Assembly (NCBI GenBank): GCA_030529545.1
Contig: JAUMWR010000022.1
Location: 1 to 39,594 of the forward strand
Length of the DNA stretch: 39,594 nucleotides
From: Buchananella hordeovulneris
GTDB lineage: Bacteria > Actinomycetota > Actinomycetes > Actinomycetales > Actinomycetaceae
Direction of reading: 5' to 3'
Positions 1 through 8,315 of this stretch are shown in pieces. The notes beneath the pieces were generated by a model, which ran no database searches, was not told the origin of the DNA, and saw nothing but the letters and a program-made list of their open reading frames with translations. The first letter of the stretch is position 1; every line of letters starts with the position of its first letter. The translations under genes were made by a program, and so were the position numbers.

Positions 1-39
1 AATCCTGGCCAGCCTCACCAACCAAATGGGTCACTAACA

Positions 40-237
40 GTGTCAAAAGTCAGGCGCGACGTCGCCGAGGGGCGCAAGCGCCTGCCGGTGATCCTGCGCC
101 GCGGGGTGCGGCTGCTGCGCCTGGAGTCCGCCCTGGTGGCGGGGTGGGTGGCCGACGGCTGCGAGCCGATGGACGTCCCGGCCGCCGAGCGGCGCATCCG
201 CCGCGCCGCTGTGCCGGGCGCTGCCCACTCCAACTAG
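40..237 (+). CDS. Small basic hypothetical protein (65 aa)
   Basis: Not recognised. A GTG-started frame of 65 codons is very rich in Arg and has the same strong G/C third-position bias as the neighbouring genes, which is the main reason to call it. No signal peptide, membrane segment or known motif is visible. No clear Shine-Dalgarno sequence precedes the GTG, and the window begins only 39 bases upstream, so a longer upstream form cannot be excluded. A high-G+C open frame this short can also arise by chance; overlapping frames on the other strand are equally open, so confidence is moderate. Confidence 0.4.
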   Translation: MSKVRRDVAEGRKRLPVILRRGVRLLRLESALVAGWVADGCEPMDVPAAERRIRRAAVPGAAHSN

Positions 238-241
238 GCCA

Positions 242-258
242 GCGGGAACGTCGTCCCT
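242..258 (-). repeat. Dispersed motif, intergenic copy before nitroreductase gene
   Basis: Plus strand GCGGGAACGTCGTCCCT, matching the lysS copy over GCGGGAACGTCGTCCC. It starts only a few bases after the stop of the small basic ORF. Confidence 0.5.
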
Positions 259-305
259 CTAGGCCGAATCGAGCCACTGCGCGTTTGGGAGGGCACAATT
301 GCCCC

Positions 306-1097
306 ATGGACGCCCTAACGTTGAATCAGCCCGAAGAAACTCCGCTCACCAACGAGACCATCGCCTGCCAAATGGCCCACCGCACCATCCGCGCCTTCAC
401 CGAGGACAAGGTCAGCGCGGAGCAGGTGGACACGCTGCTGCGCGTGGCGCGCCGCGCCCCCAGCTCCGCCTTCCTGCAGCAGTGCACCATCATTCACGTG
501 CAGAGCCCGCAGGTGCGCGCCCAGATCCACGCCGCCTCCGGCCAGGGGCACGTGGGCGGCTCCAAGGGCGAGCTCTTTATCTTCGTGGTGGACCTCTTCC
601 GCAACTCCCAGATCCGGGCGGAGGCCGGGCTGGACAACGAGCCGCTGGCGCGCATGAACCTGTTCATGGAGGCGGCGGAAGACACGGTACTGGCGGGGCA
701 GAACATGGTGATCGCCGCCGAGTCGATGGGGCTGGGCACCTGCTACCTGGGCTCGATCAACGCAGACCCGCGCCGCGTGATCGCGGCCCTGAACCTGCCC
801 AAGTTCACCTACCCGCTCTTTGGCCTCCTAGTGGGCCAGGCGGCCCAGCAGCCCCAGTACAAGGCGCGCCTGCCCCTGGAGGTGACCACCGGGGTGGACG
901 GCTACCCGTACGTGGATTCCTACCGCGAGGCGCTGGCGGAGTACGACGCCGTGCTCCAGGAGTACTACGAGCTGCGGGACACGGCCAACCGTCTGGACTC
1001 CTTCACCAACCAGATCCGCGTCAAGCCCGGCAAGGGCCCGGCGGAGGGCTCCCCGATGCTGGAAATCCTGCGCGAGCAGGGGCTGGTCCTGGCCTAA
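306..1097 (+). CDS. Nitroreductase-family NAD(P)H-dependent FMN oxidoreductase
   Basis: About 263 aa of the NfsA/Frp-like nitroreductase family, homodimeric FMN enzymes that reduce nitroaromatics, quinones or flavins with NAD(P)H. The N-terminal MAHRTIRAFTEDKVS stretch is the family's FMN-binding R-x-x-R/S-x-R-x-F/Y pattern. It is followed by RRAPSSAFLQQ, an NMVIAAESMGLGTCYLGSI helix-turn typical of the core, and a C-terminal extension (about residues 200-263) seen in NfsA-type members. The ATG at 306 is chosen because a GGGAGG lies about 12 nt upstream; an in-frame start further upstream would add low-complexity, non-family sequence. The gene is monocistronic, with a hairpin just after the stop. 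The physiological substrate cannot be inferred. Confidence 0.88.
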   Translation: MDALTLNQPEETPLTNETIACQMAHRTIRAFTEDKVSAEQVDTLLRVARRAPSSAFLQQCTIIHVQSPQVRAQIHAASGQGHVGGSKGELFIFVVDLFRNSQIRAEAGLDNEPLARMNLFMEAAEDTVLAGQNMVIAAESMGLGTCYLGSINADPRRVIAALNLPKFTYPLFGLLVGQAAQQPQYKARLPLEVTTGVDGYPYVDSYREALAEYDAVLQEYYELRDTANRLDSFTNQIRVKPGKGPAEGSPMLEILREQGLVLA

Positions 1098-1107
1098 CCG
1101 CCAGGAC

Positions 1108-1138
1108 CAGCGTGGCGCCCCATTAGGGCACCACGCTG
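1108..1138 (+). terminator. Hairpin downstream of nitroreductase gene
   Basis: The arms CAGCGTGGcGCCC and GGGCaCCACGCTG surround a 5-nt loop (catta), with one internal mismatch. It starts 10 bases after the stop codon. No long T-tract follows, so termination is plausible but not certain. Confidence 0.6.
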
Positions 1139-1183
1139 CTCATTAACGCTTCAATACCACTACGCAACGACAACATATAAGGC

Positions 1184-1189
1184 TATATT
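1184..1189 (+). promoter_or_regulatory. -10 box TATATT, leaderless-type, for the AAA ATPase gene
   Basis: TATATT ends 7 nt before the ATG at 1197. No Shine-Dalgarno sequence is present, so the transcript probably starts at or next to the ATG. Confidence 0.55.
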
Positions 1190-1196
1190 CGTCTAC

Positions 1197-2381
1197 ATGG
1201 ATACTGCGTTGAACCCCTACACCCCCGGAGCAGGCCGCCGCCCAACATTACTCGCCGGTAGGGAGGAGGACCTCTCAGCTTTCGCTGCCCTAATAAAGCG
1301 GGCGGAGTTGGGACTACCTCCGGCCCGCCCGTTGCTCCTAGTGGGGTTGCGAGGGATTGGTAAGACAGTCCTCCTCAACCGCATGCGGGAGCTCGCCACA
1401 ACGGCCGGATGGAGCGAGTTCAAACTCGAGGGAAATCGGGGGAAGGGAGGCAGTGAAGATGCGAGACAAACAATTACAGGCGGCCTGGCCGCAATCGGAC
1501 TCGCTCATAAGGAAGGCAAGACTCCCACCGTGCAGCAGATGCTGGCGACCATCACCTCGTTCAGCATCTCCGTGGGTGCCCAAGGCGTCTCTTTGGGAGT
1601 CGAGCGCGATCCAAGCCGTGCCTCCGGACCAGACCCGTCCCGAAACCTTCTTGAGACCATCGTAGACACAAGCAAGGCACTAACATCACTGAAGCGTGGA
1701 TTCATCATCTCTATCGATGAGATGCAGGACCTTGATATTCCCCTTCTGGAAACGCTCCTGAGGGCCCAGCACGAATGCACCCAACAGTCATTGAATTTCT
1801 ACCTACTGGGCGCTGGGCTTCCCAATCTGCCCGAGCATCTTGCAGAGTCAAAGTCTTACGCCGAACGAATGTTCAATGTCCTGAAAATCGACAGACTCTC
1901 AGACACAGCTAGCGCGCAGGCTCTGGAGGAACCTGCCAAACAAATGGGTACAAAGTTCACGCCAGAGGCGCGCGATCTGTTGGTCAAGGAGAGCGGCGGC
2001 TATCCCTACTTCATCCAGGAGCTGGGCGCAGCGCTCTGGGACGTAGCCCAGGAAAGTCCTTTTTCCTTTGCCGATTCCCAAGTTGCCGCCACACTGGGCT
2101 GGTCGCGCCTGGATAACGGTTTCTTCCATGCCCGATGGAACCGCGCAACGCCTGCGGAAAAGGAGTACCTTACGGCAATGGCCATCGACGGAGAAGGGCC
2201 CTCCTCCTCCACGGAAATAGCCCGCCGGCTCAGTAAGGAGCCTTCGTCCCTGGGGCCGACTCGTGCAAACCTGATTAACAAGGGACTTGTTTACGCTCCG
2301 ACGCGGGGGTACATCGCTTTCACTGTTCCTGCCTTCGCCCAGTTCATCCAGCGGCGCAGCGACTTGGAAGCGCGGGCTTAA
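1197..2381 (+). CDS. AAA ATPase with C-terminal winged helix (AAA_16 / Orc-like)
   Basis: 394 aa. It begins with the Orc/AAA_16 signature GREEDL (residues 21-26), has a Walker A GLRGIGKT (50-57), and a Walker B FIISIDE followed by MQDL (169-178). The C-terminal ~100 residues contain AEKEYLTAMA and a helix-turn-helix-like TEIARRLSK region, typical of the winged-helix lid of such ATPases. It is probably an ATP-dependent DNA- or protein-remodelling regulator; the partner is unknown. Codon use is clearly more A/T-rich at third positions than in both flanking genes, suggesting horizontal acquisition. It is monocistronic, flanked by a hairpin on each side. No toxin, nuclease or integrase lies beside it, so a defence or mobile-element role is only a possibility. 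Confidence 0.8.
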   Translation: MDTALNPYTPGAGRRPTLLAGREEDLSAFAALIKRAELGLPPARPLLLVGLRGIGKTVLLNRMRELATTAGWSEFKLEGNRGKGGSEDARQTITGGLAAIGLAHKEGKTPTVQQMLATITSFSISVGAQGVSLGVERDPSRASGPDPSRNLLETIVDTSKALTSLKRGFIISIDEMQDLDIPLLETLLRAQHECTQQSLNFYLLGAGLPNLPEHLAESKSYAERMFNVLKIDRLSDTASAQALEEPAKQMGTKFTPEARDLLVKESGGYPYFIQELGAALWDVAQESPFSFADSQVAATLGWSRLDNGFFHARWNRATPAEKEYLTAMAIDGEGPSSSTEIARRLSKEPSSLGPTRANLINKGLVYAPTRGYIAFTVPAFAQFIQRRSDLEARA

Positions 2382-2422
2382 GGCCACCTAGAACGCCTCT
2401 TACCGTTCTCGTAGCTGCGACG

Positions 2423-2468
2423 CCAAAGGGGTGTGGGGGATGCGTCCGCATCCCCCACACCCCTTTGG
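2423..2468. terminator. Long perfect palindrome between convergent genes
   Basis: The 22-base arms beginning CCAAAGGGGTGTGGGGGATG and their exact complement form a near-continuous palindrome between the converging AAA ATPase gene and lysS. It probably acts as a bidirectional terminator. There is no T-tract on either side. Confidence 0.75.
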
Positions 2469-2478
2469 GCTTGCTGGC

Positions 2479-4068
2479 TTAGAGAGACTTCACCAGCGGG
2501 AAGGTGATGGTGTCGCGGATGCCCAGGCCGGTCAGGGCCATCAGCAGACGGTCCAGGCCCATGCCCATGCCACCGGCCGGCGGCATGCCGTACTCCATGG
2601 CCAGCAGGAAGTCCTCGTCCAGCACCATGGCCTCCGGATCGCCATTGGCGGCGGCCAGGGCTTGGGCCTCAAAGCGCTGGCGCTGGATGACCGGGTCGAC
2701 CAGCTCGGAGTAGGCGGTGGCCAGCTCGAAGCCGCGCACGTACAGGTCCCACTTCTCCACCACGCCAGGCTTGATGCGGTGGCCGCGGGTCAGCGGGGAG
2801 GAGTCCTCCGGGTAGTCGCGCACAAAGGTGGGCTCCCACAGGTCGTCGCCCACGGCGGCCTCAAAGATGACCTCGGCGATCTTGCCAGGGCCCCAGTGGT
2901 CGGCCACGTCCTCGCCCAGCTCCTCGGCGATCTTGACCAGCTCGTCGCGCGGGGTGGCCGCAGTGAACTCGCGGCCCAGCTTCTCCGCAGTCGCCTCGAA
3001 CATGGAGATCTCGCGCCAGGTGCCGGACAGGTCGTAGCTGGTGCCGTCGGCCAGGGTAACCACCTCGGTGCCGAACGCGTCGCGGGCGGCCTTCTGCACG
3101 AACTCGCGGGTGCGGCGGGCCATCGTGTCGTAGGAGCCGTAGGCCTCGTAGGCCTCCAGCATGGTGAACTCCGGAGAGTGCGAGGAGTCGGCGCCCTCGT
3201 TGCGGAAATTGCGGTTGATCTCGAAGACCTTGTCCACGCCACCGACCACGGCGCGCTTGAGGAACAGCTCGGGCGCGATGCGCAGGAACAGCTCCGTGTC
3301 GTAGGCGTTCATGTGCGTGGAGAACGGGCGGGCGGCCGCGCCACCGTGGATGGTCTGCAGCATCGGCGTCTCGATCTCGATGAAGCCGGCCTCGTCAAAG
3401 TACTCGCGCAGGGACTTCACCACCTTGGCGCGCATACGCACCATGTCACGCGCAGCGGGGCGCACGATCATGTCCAGGTAGCGGCGGCGCACCCGCAGGT
3501 CCTCGGACAGCGACATCTCGGTGCCGTCCTCGGCGGTGTACGTCTTGGGCAGGGGGCGGATGGTCTTGGCCGCGATCTGCCAGGCGGGAACGTCGTCCCC
3601 CTCCTCAATACCGGGCGTAAACAGGCCGGCCGGGGCCTGGCCGGGGCGCGCCAGGATGGACAGCTCGCCGCGGCGGGAGGAGATCACGCGGCCCCACACG
3701 AACAGGTGGTCGCCCAGGTCCACGTCGGTCTTGTAGTCGGCCAGGGACTCCGCGCCTACCTCGGCGGCGGAGAGCATGACCTGGATGCGGTTGCCCGCGC
3801 CGTCCATCAGGGTGGCGAAGCACAGCTTGCCAGAGTTACGCGTGAGCATGACGCGCCCGGCGATACCGACCTCGTCCTGAGTCTCCTCACCGGTGGCCAG
3901 GTCTGCGTACTTGGCGCGCACCTCCTCGATCGTGGTGGTGATCGGCAGGACTACCGGGTAGGCCTCCTGGCCGGACTCCAGCAGGCGGGCGCGCTTCTCG
4001 GCGCGCACGCGCACCTGCTCAGGAACATCACTCTCGGGGGTAGCCTCAGGGGCCTGGTTCTCAGTCAC
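2479..4068 (-). CDS. lysS: Lysyl-tRNA synthetase, class II
   Basis: 529 aa; charges tRNA-Lys with lysine in the cytoplasm. An N-terminal OB-fold anticodon-binding domain (about residues 50-150) is followed by the class II catalytic core. Motif 2 is visible as FRNEGADSSHSPEFTMLEAY and motif 3 as GMGMGLDRLLMALTG near the C terminus. The GTG start at 4068 lies 10 bases after the panD stop, in an apparent panC-panD-lysS run. A TAGGAT hexamer 7 nt upstream overlaps the panD stop codon and may give it its own promoter. An odd linker between the OB fold and the core (near residues 140-165, LFTPGIEEGDDVPAW) contains one copy of the dispersed GACGACGTT motif. Confidence 0.96.
   Translation of the reverse strand: MTENQAPEATPESDVPEQVRVRAEKRARLLESGQEAYPVVLPITTTIEEVRAKYADLATGEETQDEVGIAGRVMLTRNSGKLCFATLMDGAGNRIQVMLSAAEVGAESLADYKTDVDLGDHLFVWGRVISSRRGELSILARPGQAPAGLFTPGIEEGDDVPAWQIAAKTIRPLPKTYTAEDGTEMSLSEDLRVRRRYLDMIVRPAARDMVRMRAKVVKSLREYFDEAGFIEIETPMLQTIHGGAAARPFSTHMNAYDTELFLRIAPELFLKRAVVGGVDKVFEINRNFRNEGADSSHSPEFTMLEAYEAYGSYDTMARRTREFVQKAARDAFGTEVVTLADGTSYDLSGTWREISMFEATAEKLGREFTAATPRDELVKIAEELGEDVADHWGPGKIAEVIFEAAVGDDLWEPTFVRDYPEDSSPLTRGHRIKPGVVEKWDLYVRGFELATAYSELVDPVIQRQRFEAQALAAANGDPEAMVLDEDFLLAMEYGMPPAGGMGMGLDRLLMALTGLGIRDTITFPLVKSL
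3583..3600 (-). repeat. Dispersed GACGACGTT motif, copy in lysS
   Basis: On the coding strand it reads GGGGACGACGTTCCCGCC, translated GDDVPA around residue 156, in a stretch between the anticodon-binding and catalytic domains. Confidence 0.6.
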
Positions 4069-4075
4069 AGGGCGA

Positions 4076-4081
4076 ATCCTA
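4076..4081 (-). promoter_or_regulatory. Possible -10 box TAGGAT before lysS
   Basis: The hexamer lies 7 nt before the GTG start and overlaps the panD stop codon. Because lysS follows panD so closely, this could be an internal promoter or chance. Confidence 0.35.
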
Positions 4082-4537
4082 GTCTCGGAAGGGAAGCGGG
4101 TTGCTGATCAGGGGTGCACCAGTGGCGGGGTTAACTGCCCCGTCCGGTGCGTGGCCGGGGTCCGTGCCCTGCGCCACCGGGCGGTTTTGCTGGTCCACGA
4201 ACACGACGTGCGGCTGGTAGGTGCGGGCCTCGGCGTCGCTCAGGAGGCCGTAGGAGATGATGATGACGACGTCGCCAGGGCCGGTCAGGTGGGCGGCCGC
4301 GCCGTTGATACCGATCACGCCGCTGCCCGCCTCGCCGCGAATGACGTAGGTGGTCAGGCGGCTGCCGTTGGTGCAGTTGACGACGTCCACCTGCTGGCCC
4401 GGCAGGAAGTCGGCGGCGTCGCACAGGTCGGCGTCGATGGTGATGGAGCCGACGTAGTCCACGTCCGCCTGGGTGACGCTGGCCCGGTGGATCTTGCCGA
4501 TCATCATGGTGCGCTGCAGGGAGCTGGGGGCGGTCAT
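4079..4537 (-). CDS. panD: Aspartate 1-decarboxylase precursor
   Basis: 152 aa pyruvoyl enzyme that makes beta-alanine from L-aspartate for pantothenate/CoA synthesis. The self-cleavage site is seen as YVGS, with Gly30-Ser31; Ser31 would become the pyruvoyl group of the alpha chain. The family core [21 protein letters not shown] is intact. The ATG at 4537 overlaps the panC stop (ATGA), supporting translational coupling, although Met11 or Met12 would give the more usual distance to the cleavage site. The C-terminal tail after HVVFVD (about 35 residues) is longer than in E. coli PanD and looks disordered. Confidence 0.95.
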   Translation of the reverse strand: MTAPSSLQRTMMIGKIHRASVTQADVDYVGSITIDADLCDAADFLPGQQVDVVNCTNGSRLTTYVIRGEAGSGVIGINGAAAHLTGPGDVVIIISYGLLSDAEARTYQPHVVFVDQQNRPVAQGTDPGHAPDGAVNPATGAPLISNPLPFRD

Positions 4538-5385
4538 TGGGCGAGTACCTCGATTTCCGCGTTGTCGATCAGGCGGGTGGTGCCCACCCGGGCGGCCAGG
4601 AGCAACAGGGCCTTGCCCCGCCCGTCGGCCGGGAAGGGGGCGAAGGTGGCGGGGTCCACCAGCTCGGCGTAGTCCAGCTCGACGCCGGGGGCGCCTTGCA
4701 GGTAGCCGCGCGTGGCCGCCAGGAGCTGGCCGGCGCCCTCGCCCTGCGCGGCGCGTTCGGCGGCGGCCCGCAGGGAGGAGGACAGGGCCAGGGCCTGCTG
4801 GCGCTCGGTGGCGCTCAGGTAGGCGTTGCGCGAACTCATGGCCAGCCCGTCTTCCTCACGGCGGATGTCCACGGGCAGGATGTCCACGGGCAGGTCCAGG
4901 TCCTCCACGAGCTGGGAGATGACGGCCAGCTGCTGGGCGTCCTTGCGGCCGAAGGCGGCGACGTCCGGGCGGGTCAGGCCCAGGAGCTTGGTGACCACGG
5001 TGCATACGCCGGCAAAGTGGCCCGGCCGGCGCTCGCCCTCCAGGGGCGCCGCGGCGCTGCCCGGCATGATCTCGGTGGAGGGCTCCCCGTGGGGGTACAT
5101 CTCCTCCACGCTGGGGGCAAACACGAGGGCCGCCCCGGCGCCGGTGAGCTTGGCCAGGTCCCCCGCCAGGTCGCGCGGGTAGGCGTCGAGGTCCTCGGTG
5201 GGCCCGAACTGCAGGGGGTTTACGAAAACGGTGGCCACCACGTGGTCGCACTGCGCTGCTGCGGCTCGCACCAGGTCCAAGTGCCCCTCGTGGATGGCCC
5301 CCATGGTCATGACTACGCCGCGGCGGCCCTCCAACTGGGAGAGGGCCTGGGCTAGCTCGGCGCGCGTGCGCGCAAGGTTTTCCAC
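4534..5385 (-). CDS. panC: Pantothenate synthetase (pantoate-beta-alanine ligase)
   Basis: About 283 aa; joins pantoate and beta-alanine using ATP, directly using the product of PanD encoded next. The nucleotidyltransferase HIGH-like signature is MGAIHEGH (about residues 28-35), the substrate-binding [18 protein letters not shown] follows, and the KMSKS-like loop is [10 protein letters not shown]. The GTG at 5385 is chosen over an upstream frame extension because the extra residues (QGPPGRDRATREP) are non-family and a TAGGCT -10 box sits 7 nt before it. The panC stop overlaps the panD start. No panB is in the window. Confidence 0.95.
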   Translation of the reverse strand: MENLARTRAELAQALSQLEGRRGVVMTMGAIHEGHLDLVRAAAAQCDHVVATVFVNPLQFGPTEDLDAYPRDLAGDLAKLTGAGAALVFAPSVEEMYPHGEPSTEIMPGSAAAPLEGERRPGHFAGVCTVVTKLLGLTRPDVAAFGRKDAQQLAVISQLVEDLDLPVDILPVDIRREEDGLAMSSRNAYLSATERQQALALSSSLRAAAERAAQGEGAGQLLAATRGYLQGAPGVELDYAELVDPATFAPFPADGRGKALLLLAARVGTTRLIDNAEIEVLAQ

Positions 5386-5392
5386 GCCTTTT

Positions 5393-5398
5393 AGCCTA
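5393..5398 (-). promoter_or_regulatory. -10 box TAGGCT, leaderless-type, for panC
   Basis: TAGGCT lies 7 nt before the GTG, with AAAAGGC between. The 98-base gap to the upstream DUF2520 gene makes an independent panC-panD(-lysS) transcript likely. Confidence 0.6.
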
Positions 5399-5459
5399 GG
5401 CTCCCTCGTTGCGCGGTCTCTACCTGGCGGGCCCTGCACCGGGCAACGTCACACCTTGG

Positions 5460-5494
5460 TGGCCGACGCTGCCGCCCACCGCCCCTATTGCAGC
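5460..5494 (+). repeat. Dispersed GGCCGACG motif, intergenic copy upstream of panC
   Basis: TGGCCGACGCTGCCGCC starts here. The following ~18 bases (CACCGCCCCTATTGCAGC) also resemble the intergenic copy at 16871, so the repeat unit may be ~33 bp. It runs into the 3' end of the DUF2520 gene. A partial GGGCAACGTC lies at 5441. Confidence 0.5.
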
Positions 5495-6396
5495 GCCGCC
5501 CGCAGCGACTTCTCCTGCTCCGGGGTGAGCTTGCCCAGGGCGGCGCAGCGGTCGATCGTGGCGGCCGCCAGGTGCCGGTAGGTGCGCGCGGCGGCCGCGA
5601 GCTCCGCAGCGATCGCGGGTTCGTCGCCCACCTGGGCCTCCAACGTGGCGGCCTCGATGGCGGCGACGTGGGCTAAGACGGTGCCGCTGTCTGCCCGGGA
5701 GACTGGGCCGGTCAGGGCGGCATCGCTCTCCCGCAGCACCCGGTCCAGGGCGGCCTCGAGGAGGGGGCGCAGCGTGGCGGCTTCCTCCACGCCGGCGGCG
5801 CGGGCCAGCCGCACCGCCTGGTTCACCAGGGTCACCAGGTGGTTGGCGCCGTGGGCCAGGGCGCAGTGGTAGAGCAGCCGCGCGTCTTCCGCCACCACGA
5901 ATGGCTCGCCCCCCAGCTCCACCGCGAGCGCCTGCCCGATGGGCAGGATGCCGGGGGCGGCGGTGACTGCGATGGGGCAGCCGGTCAGGCGGGGCAGGTC
6001 CAGGGAGGTACCACTGAACGTCATGGCCGGGTGCAGGGCGATGCCGATGGCCCCGGCGCTGGTGGCGGGGGCCAGGACCTCCACCCCGTACCGGCCGGCG
6101 GGGTGGACCACGATCTGCCCGGGCCGGAAGCAGCCCAGCTTGGCCAGGCCCTCCACCAGGGCGGGCAGGACGTCGTCCGGCACGGCCAGGAGCACCAGTT
6201 CGGCGCGGGCGAGCACCTCCTCGACCTCAACCACCGGCACGCCGGGCAGCATCACGTCGGCGCGCTCGCGGCTGGCGGGCGAGCCAGCGGAGACGGCGAC
6301 CACCTCGTGGCCGGTTGCCCGCCAGGCGCTGCCGAGCACGGCACCGACGCGGCCCGCCCCGACGATGCCGATGCCCAGGCGCCCGGTGGCGCTCAC
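5485..6396 (-). CDS. DUF2520 Rossmann-like oxidoreductase
   Basis: About 303 aa. It begins with a dinucleotide-binding Rossmann motif (GIGIVGAGRVGAVLG, about residues 7-21), then LAVPDDVLPALV and HPAMTFSGT, the latter two typical of the Rossmann-like plus DUF2520 architecture. The all-helical C-terminal half matches DUF2520. Members resemble ketopantoate reductases / pyrroline carboxylate reductases, and the gene regularly precedes panC in actinobacteria. A role in pantoate supply is therefore attractive but unproven. GTG at 6396 is chosen because it overlaps the previous gene's stop (GTGA); a longer frame would add low-complexity residues. Confidence 0.85.
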   Translation of the reverse strand: MSATGRLGIGIVGAGRVGAVLGSAWRATGHEVVAVSAGSPASRERADVMLPGVPVVEVEEVLARAELVLLAVPDDVLPALVEGLAKLGCFRPGQIVVHPAGRYGVEVLAPATSAGAIGIALHPAMTFSGTSLDLPRLTGCPIAVTAAPGILPIGQALAVELGGEPFVVAEDARLLYHCALAHGANHLVTLVNQAVRLARAAGVEEAATLRPLLEAALDRVLRESDAALTGPVSRADSGTVLAHVAAIEAATLEAQVGDEPAIAAELAAAARTYRHLAAATIDRCAALGKLTPEQEKSLRAALQ

Positions 6397-8315
6397 TGCG
6401 CCGGGCCGTTCTGGGCAGGCGCTGCGCCGTGGGGCGCTACCGGCTGCGCGGAAGCGAAGTGCTGGGGCACCGTGTGCTGCGGGGCCACGCCCACGCGCGC
6501 CATCCACTGCTCGGGGGCCTCGCGGTGCCGGTGCTCGCGGGAGAGGCGCACCAGGTTCTCCTGGAGAAACGCCCCGTACTGGGGGGTGACATGCTGGACG
6601 GTAACCGCAGGGCTGTTGGCCACGGCGAGCATGAGGCTGACCACCCCGGCCATGCGCTTGAGCGGGCCGGTGTAGAGGTTGACCGCCTGCAGGCGCACGT
6701 GCGGCACCACCTTCAGGGAGCGCGTGAGGCGGCGGGAGCGGTACAGAGTGGCGCGTTCGGCCAGTCGCACGCCCAGGCGGCGCTGCTGGATGGGGTTGAA
6801 CCAGCGGACGCTGCGCGGGCAGGGCACGTAGCCGTAACCCTCATCCTGGCCGGTCATGCCAGCCTCGATTACCTCCCGGGGGTCCTCCCCGGGGAAGAGA
6901 CCCAGCTCCGGCACGGCCAACCAGAGGGCGTAGAGCGCCTCCTCGCGGGTGCCCACCGGCAGCAGCACCACCGACGGGCTCTGCTGGGCGTTCTTCTGGT
7001 TTGCCATGGCATCGCGGCCCGCCACCTGCGCGGTGACGCGCCACCAGTCCTTGCCGCGCCACAGGAACGGCTGGGAGAGCTCCACCGCCTGGATGCGACC
7101 GGGCGGGATGGTGAGGGAGACGGTCTGGGTCAGGCCTCGCTGGAGGCGGATGCCGTCGGGAGAGAGCGCGGCGCGGAAGTTGTACTCGCCCGCGAAGCGC
7201 TGCCAGAAGTAGCCGGCGATGCCCAGCGCGGCCGGCAAGACATAGACGGGACCGGCCAGCAGCACCTCCCACATGCCCAGCCAGGACAGCACGATGGCGA
7301 TTATCACGACGGCGAGCAGCACGGCCACGGAAACCCAGATGCCCATGCTGCGCAGCAGCGCCCCGATGAGGCGGCCGGGCGGCACCACGAAGATGACCCG
7401 CTCGGGCGCCATCGGCGCGCGCGTGGGCTCGACGTTCATCTCTACCCGCTGCCCGCCTTCGAATCCGGCGGGAATGGGGGCCGACGTTGCCTGGGACCCG
7501 TGCGCGGCCGGCGCCGGCGCGGCGGGCTGGTATGCGGCTTGGGCGGCGCTCGCCGCCGCTACCTTCACCCCGGCAGCGCGGGCCAGGATCTCAGCGCGCA
7601 GCTCCGCCAGCTCGCGCTCGGAGAGGAAACCGATCTTGACGTTGGAGTCCCCACCACCGGCGGCCTCCACGGTGAGCTCGCCCAGGCCGAAGAGGCGACC
7701 TAGCAGGGGGGTGGTGATGTCCACCGACTGGATGCGGGTCAGGCGCAGGGCGCGCTCTTTCTTCATCAGCACGCCGGTGTGGAGGTGGACGGCGTCGGAG
7801 GACACCGCGTAGCGGATGGCCCGCCACTGCAAATAGAAGGAGAGCGCGGTGATGGACAGCAGGGCCGCTACGGCCAGGAGGGGGATCCACGCGTAGTCCT
7901 CGGTCGCCCTGGCGATCTCGTTCAGCACGCTGCGCCGCTCCGACTCGCCCAGGAACTCCAGCAGCAGCGCGCCGGTCACCACCACCAGCGCCACCAGGGT
8001 CTGCCAGGAGCGCACCAGCGGGGTCACGCCGTGCACGCGGCGCCAGACCACCTGCTCGGGGCCGGTCTGGAGCAGCACGGTTCCCACTTCGCCCTGTCCC
8101 TTGCCCGGCGTGGCCGGAGCAGCGCCCTGGGCGGCGGGATATCCGGTGGGCTGGGCCACGCCAGGCGCTACGGGAGCGCCGTGCCTCAGGCCGGCGGAAG
8201 CGTCGGACACGTACTGGGGAGCGCCCTGCGGAGCTCCGGCAGAGAGGCCGCCCGGGAAGGCGGACACACCCTGGGGGGCGCCAGCGGGAGCGTCGGGCAC
8301 GTACTGGCCGTTCAC
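6393..8315 (-). CDS. Bacterial PH-domain membrane protein, YdbT-like
   Basis: 640 aa with bPH_2 (DUF304) domains. An Ala/Gly/Pro/Gln-rich N terminus (residues 1-80) contains the imperfect repeats QYVPDAPAGAP and QYVSDASAG. Two membrane segments follow at about 105-125 and 142-165 and precede a PH module (AVSSDAVHLHTGVLMKKERALRLTR region). After a linker comes a second TM pair at about 325-375, and then further PH-like modules (DGIRLQRGL... and LYRSRRLTRSLKVVPHVRLQAVNLYTGPLKR). This is the YdbS-YdbT pair of Firmicutes in actinobacterial form; those proteins affect antimicrobial and envelope stress tolerance. Start GTG overlaps the preceding gene's stop, and its stop overlaps the DUF2520 start. 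Confidence 0.85.
   Translation of the reverse strand: MNGQYVPDAPAGAPQGVSAFPGGLSAGAPQGAPQYVSDASAGLRHGAPVAPGVAQPTGYPAAQGAAPATPGKGQGEVGTVLLQTGPEQVVWRRVHGVTPLVRSWQTLVALVVVTGALLLEFLGESERRSVLNEIARATEDYAWIPLLAVAALLSITALSFYLQWRAIRYAVSSDAVHLHTGVLMKKERALRLTRIQSVDITTPLLGRLFGLGELTVEAAGGGDSNVKIGFLSERELAELRAEILARAAGVKVAAASAAQAAYQPAAPAPAAHGSQATSAPIPAGFEGGQRVEMNVEPTRAPMAPERVIFVVPPGRLIGALLRSMGIWVSVAVLLAVVIIAIVLSWLGMWEVLLAGPVYVLPAALGIAGYFWQRFAGEYNFRAALSPDGIRLQRGLTQTVSLTIPPGRIQAVELSQPFLWRGKDWWRVTAQVAGRDAMANQKNAQQSPSVVLLPVGTREEALYALWLAVPELGLFPGEDPREVIEAGMTGQDEGYGYVPCPRSVRWFNPIQQRRLGVRLAERATLYRSRRLTRSLKVVPHVRLQAVNLYTGPLKRMAGVVSLMLAVANSPAVTVQHVTPQYGAFLQENLVRLSREHRHREAPEQWMARVGVAPQHTVPQHFASAQPVAPHGAAPAQNGPAQ
7476..7493 (+). 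repeat. Dispersed GGCCGACGTTGCC motif, copy in PH-domain gene
   Basis: GGGGGCCGACGTTGCCTG on the plus strand. On the coding strand it is read as ATSAP near residue 275, inside the disordered linker between the two halves of the protein. Confidence 0.5.
8193..8210 (-). repeat. Divergent dispersed motif in PH-domain gene N terminus
   Basis: On the coding strand it reads GTGTCCGACGCTTCCGCC (VSDASA, about residue 36), with A in place of V in the middle. Weaker than other copies and inside a protein-level repeat, so it may owe its sequence to that. Confidence 0.35.

Noticed and set aside
144..305. Upstream extension of the nitroreductase
   Set aside because: The added residues overlap the small basic ORF, are Arg/Pro-rich, and lie before a clear ribosome-binding site at 306.
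2431..4107. 558-codon open frame on the plus strand
   Set aside because: It is antisense to lysS, His/Gly/Leu/Val-rich with no domain, and an artefact of G/C third positions in lysS.
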